A stretch of DNA of 5,970 bases from positions 1 to 5,970 of the forward strand of contig VAXA01000250.1 of assembly GCA_005883365.1 (NCBI GenBank), written 5' to 3'. The DNA comes from Actinomycetota bacterium (GTDB taxonomy: Bacteria; Actinomycetota; Thermoleophilia; Gaiellales; Gaiellaceae). This document shows, piece after piece, positions 5,674-5,970 of this stretch; position 1 is the stretch's first letter; the number at the start of each line of letters is the position of its first letter. The notes below the pieces were generated by a model. That model did not search any database and was not told the origin of the DNA. It saw nothing but the letters and a program-made list of their open reading frames with translations. The translations under genes were made by a program, and so were the position numbers.

Positions 5674-5955
5674 ATGTATCGCGTGGTCGTCTTCTACCAG
5701 CAGGAGCCCGACTCGGCTGCGTACGCCGAGCACGCGGAGCTCTGCGCGCAAGTGCCGAACGGTGCCTTCCGGCACGGCAAGGTCACGGGCTCGCCAATGG
5801 GAGAGCCCGCGCATGCCTACTACGCCGAGTGGGAGTTCGCGGACGAGCCGGCCTTCCAGGCCGCGATCCGTAGTGACGAGTTCATGGCGACGGGCAAGGA
5901 CGCGTACAAGCGCGGCTTTCCACAGCCGACCGTCGAGTTCCTCGAGCTTTCGTAG
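5674..5955 (+). CDS. EthD-like small protein
   Basis: A 93-residue protein resembling the EthD family, small dimeric ferredoxin-like alpha-beta barrels. EthD itself is needed for ethyl tert-butyl ether breakdown, and other members handle aromatic polyketides or have unknown roles. The first strand is YRVVVFYQQEPDSAAYAEH (2-20), with His20 at the position of the family histidine. Then come GKVTGSPMGEPAHAYYAEWE, the helix DEPAFQAAIRSDEFMATGKD and a last strand TVEFLEL. The segment after His20 (AELCAQVPNGAF) lacks the longer H.PLA.KLPG stretch of many members, which accounts for the slightly short length. ATG start with AAAGGA 4 nt upstream. It diverges from the VOC gene across 37 bp, and both families often bind small hydrophobic ligands, so a shared pathway is conceivable. 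The gene is complete. Confidence 0.8.
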   Translation: MYRVVVFYQQEPDSAAYAEHAELCAQVPNGAFRHGKVTGSPMGEPAHAYYAEWEFADEPAFQAAIRSDEFMATGKDAYKRGFPQPTVEFLELS

Positions 5956-5959
5956 CGAT

Positions 5960-5967
5960 GGGGGAGG
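5960..5967 (+). promoter_or_regulatory. Possible Shine-Dalgarno for a gene beyond the window
   Basis: GGGGGAGG lies 4 nt after the EthD-like stop, at the very right edge. It could serve a following rightward gene. Alternatively the ATG at 5958 begins a partial frame (M-G-E-V). The sequence ends too soon to decide. Confidence 0.2.
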
Positions 5968-5970
5968 TCG

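Overview
The window is high-GC DNA with dense, mostly abutting genes, GTG and TTG starts, and strong G/C preference at third codon positions. This fits a high-GC actinobacterium. The gene types are common in soil Actinomycetota, and Thermoleophilia-like lineages are possible, but no marker gene here fixes the taxon. No rRNA, tRNA, CRISPR array, insertion sequence or phage gene was seen.

Layout, left to right. (1) The 3' end of a DHA2-type 14-helix MFS efflux gene reads rightward and stops at 637. (2) It meets tail-to-tail, with stop codons sharing 4 bp, a leftward three-gene run: a TetM/OtrA-type ribosomal protection GTPase (3806 to 1965), an APH/choline-kinase-fold phosphotransferase (1968 to 1093, ATGA overlap with the GTPase gene) and a small YdcZ-type DMT membrane protein (1083 to 634). 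The GTPase gene starts at TTG behind a well-placed GGAGGG. A short upstream ORF with its own AAGGAGG overlaps its start. (3) A 114-bp divergent region separates it from a rightward PaaK-like aryl-CoA ligase (3921-5129), about 30 residues shorter than usual near the N-terminus. (4) A 150-bp gap follows, containing the start of a candidate 50-codon small gene (5162-5314) with coding-like base composition. (5) A leftward VOC/glyoxalase-like gene (5636 to 5280) and a rightward EthD-like gene (5674-5955) diverge from only 37 bp.

Functionally, the left two thirds resembles a chromosomal resistance-type cluster: a drug exporter, a ribosome-protecting GTPase, an antibiotic-kinase-like protein and a small transporter. 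The VOC protein belongs to the superfamily that includes bleomycin-binding proteins. Whether any of them confers resistance cannot be read from the sequence. The ligase, VOC and EthD genes look like small-molecule or aromatic metabolism. No clearly new multi-gene system is visible. The most unusual items are the GTPase-kinase coupling, the GTPase leader ORF, the shortened ligase and the possible small gene.
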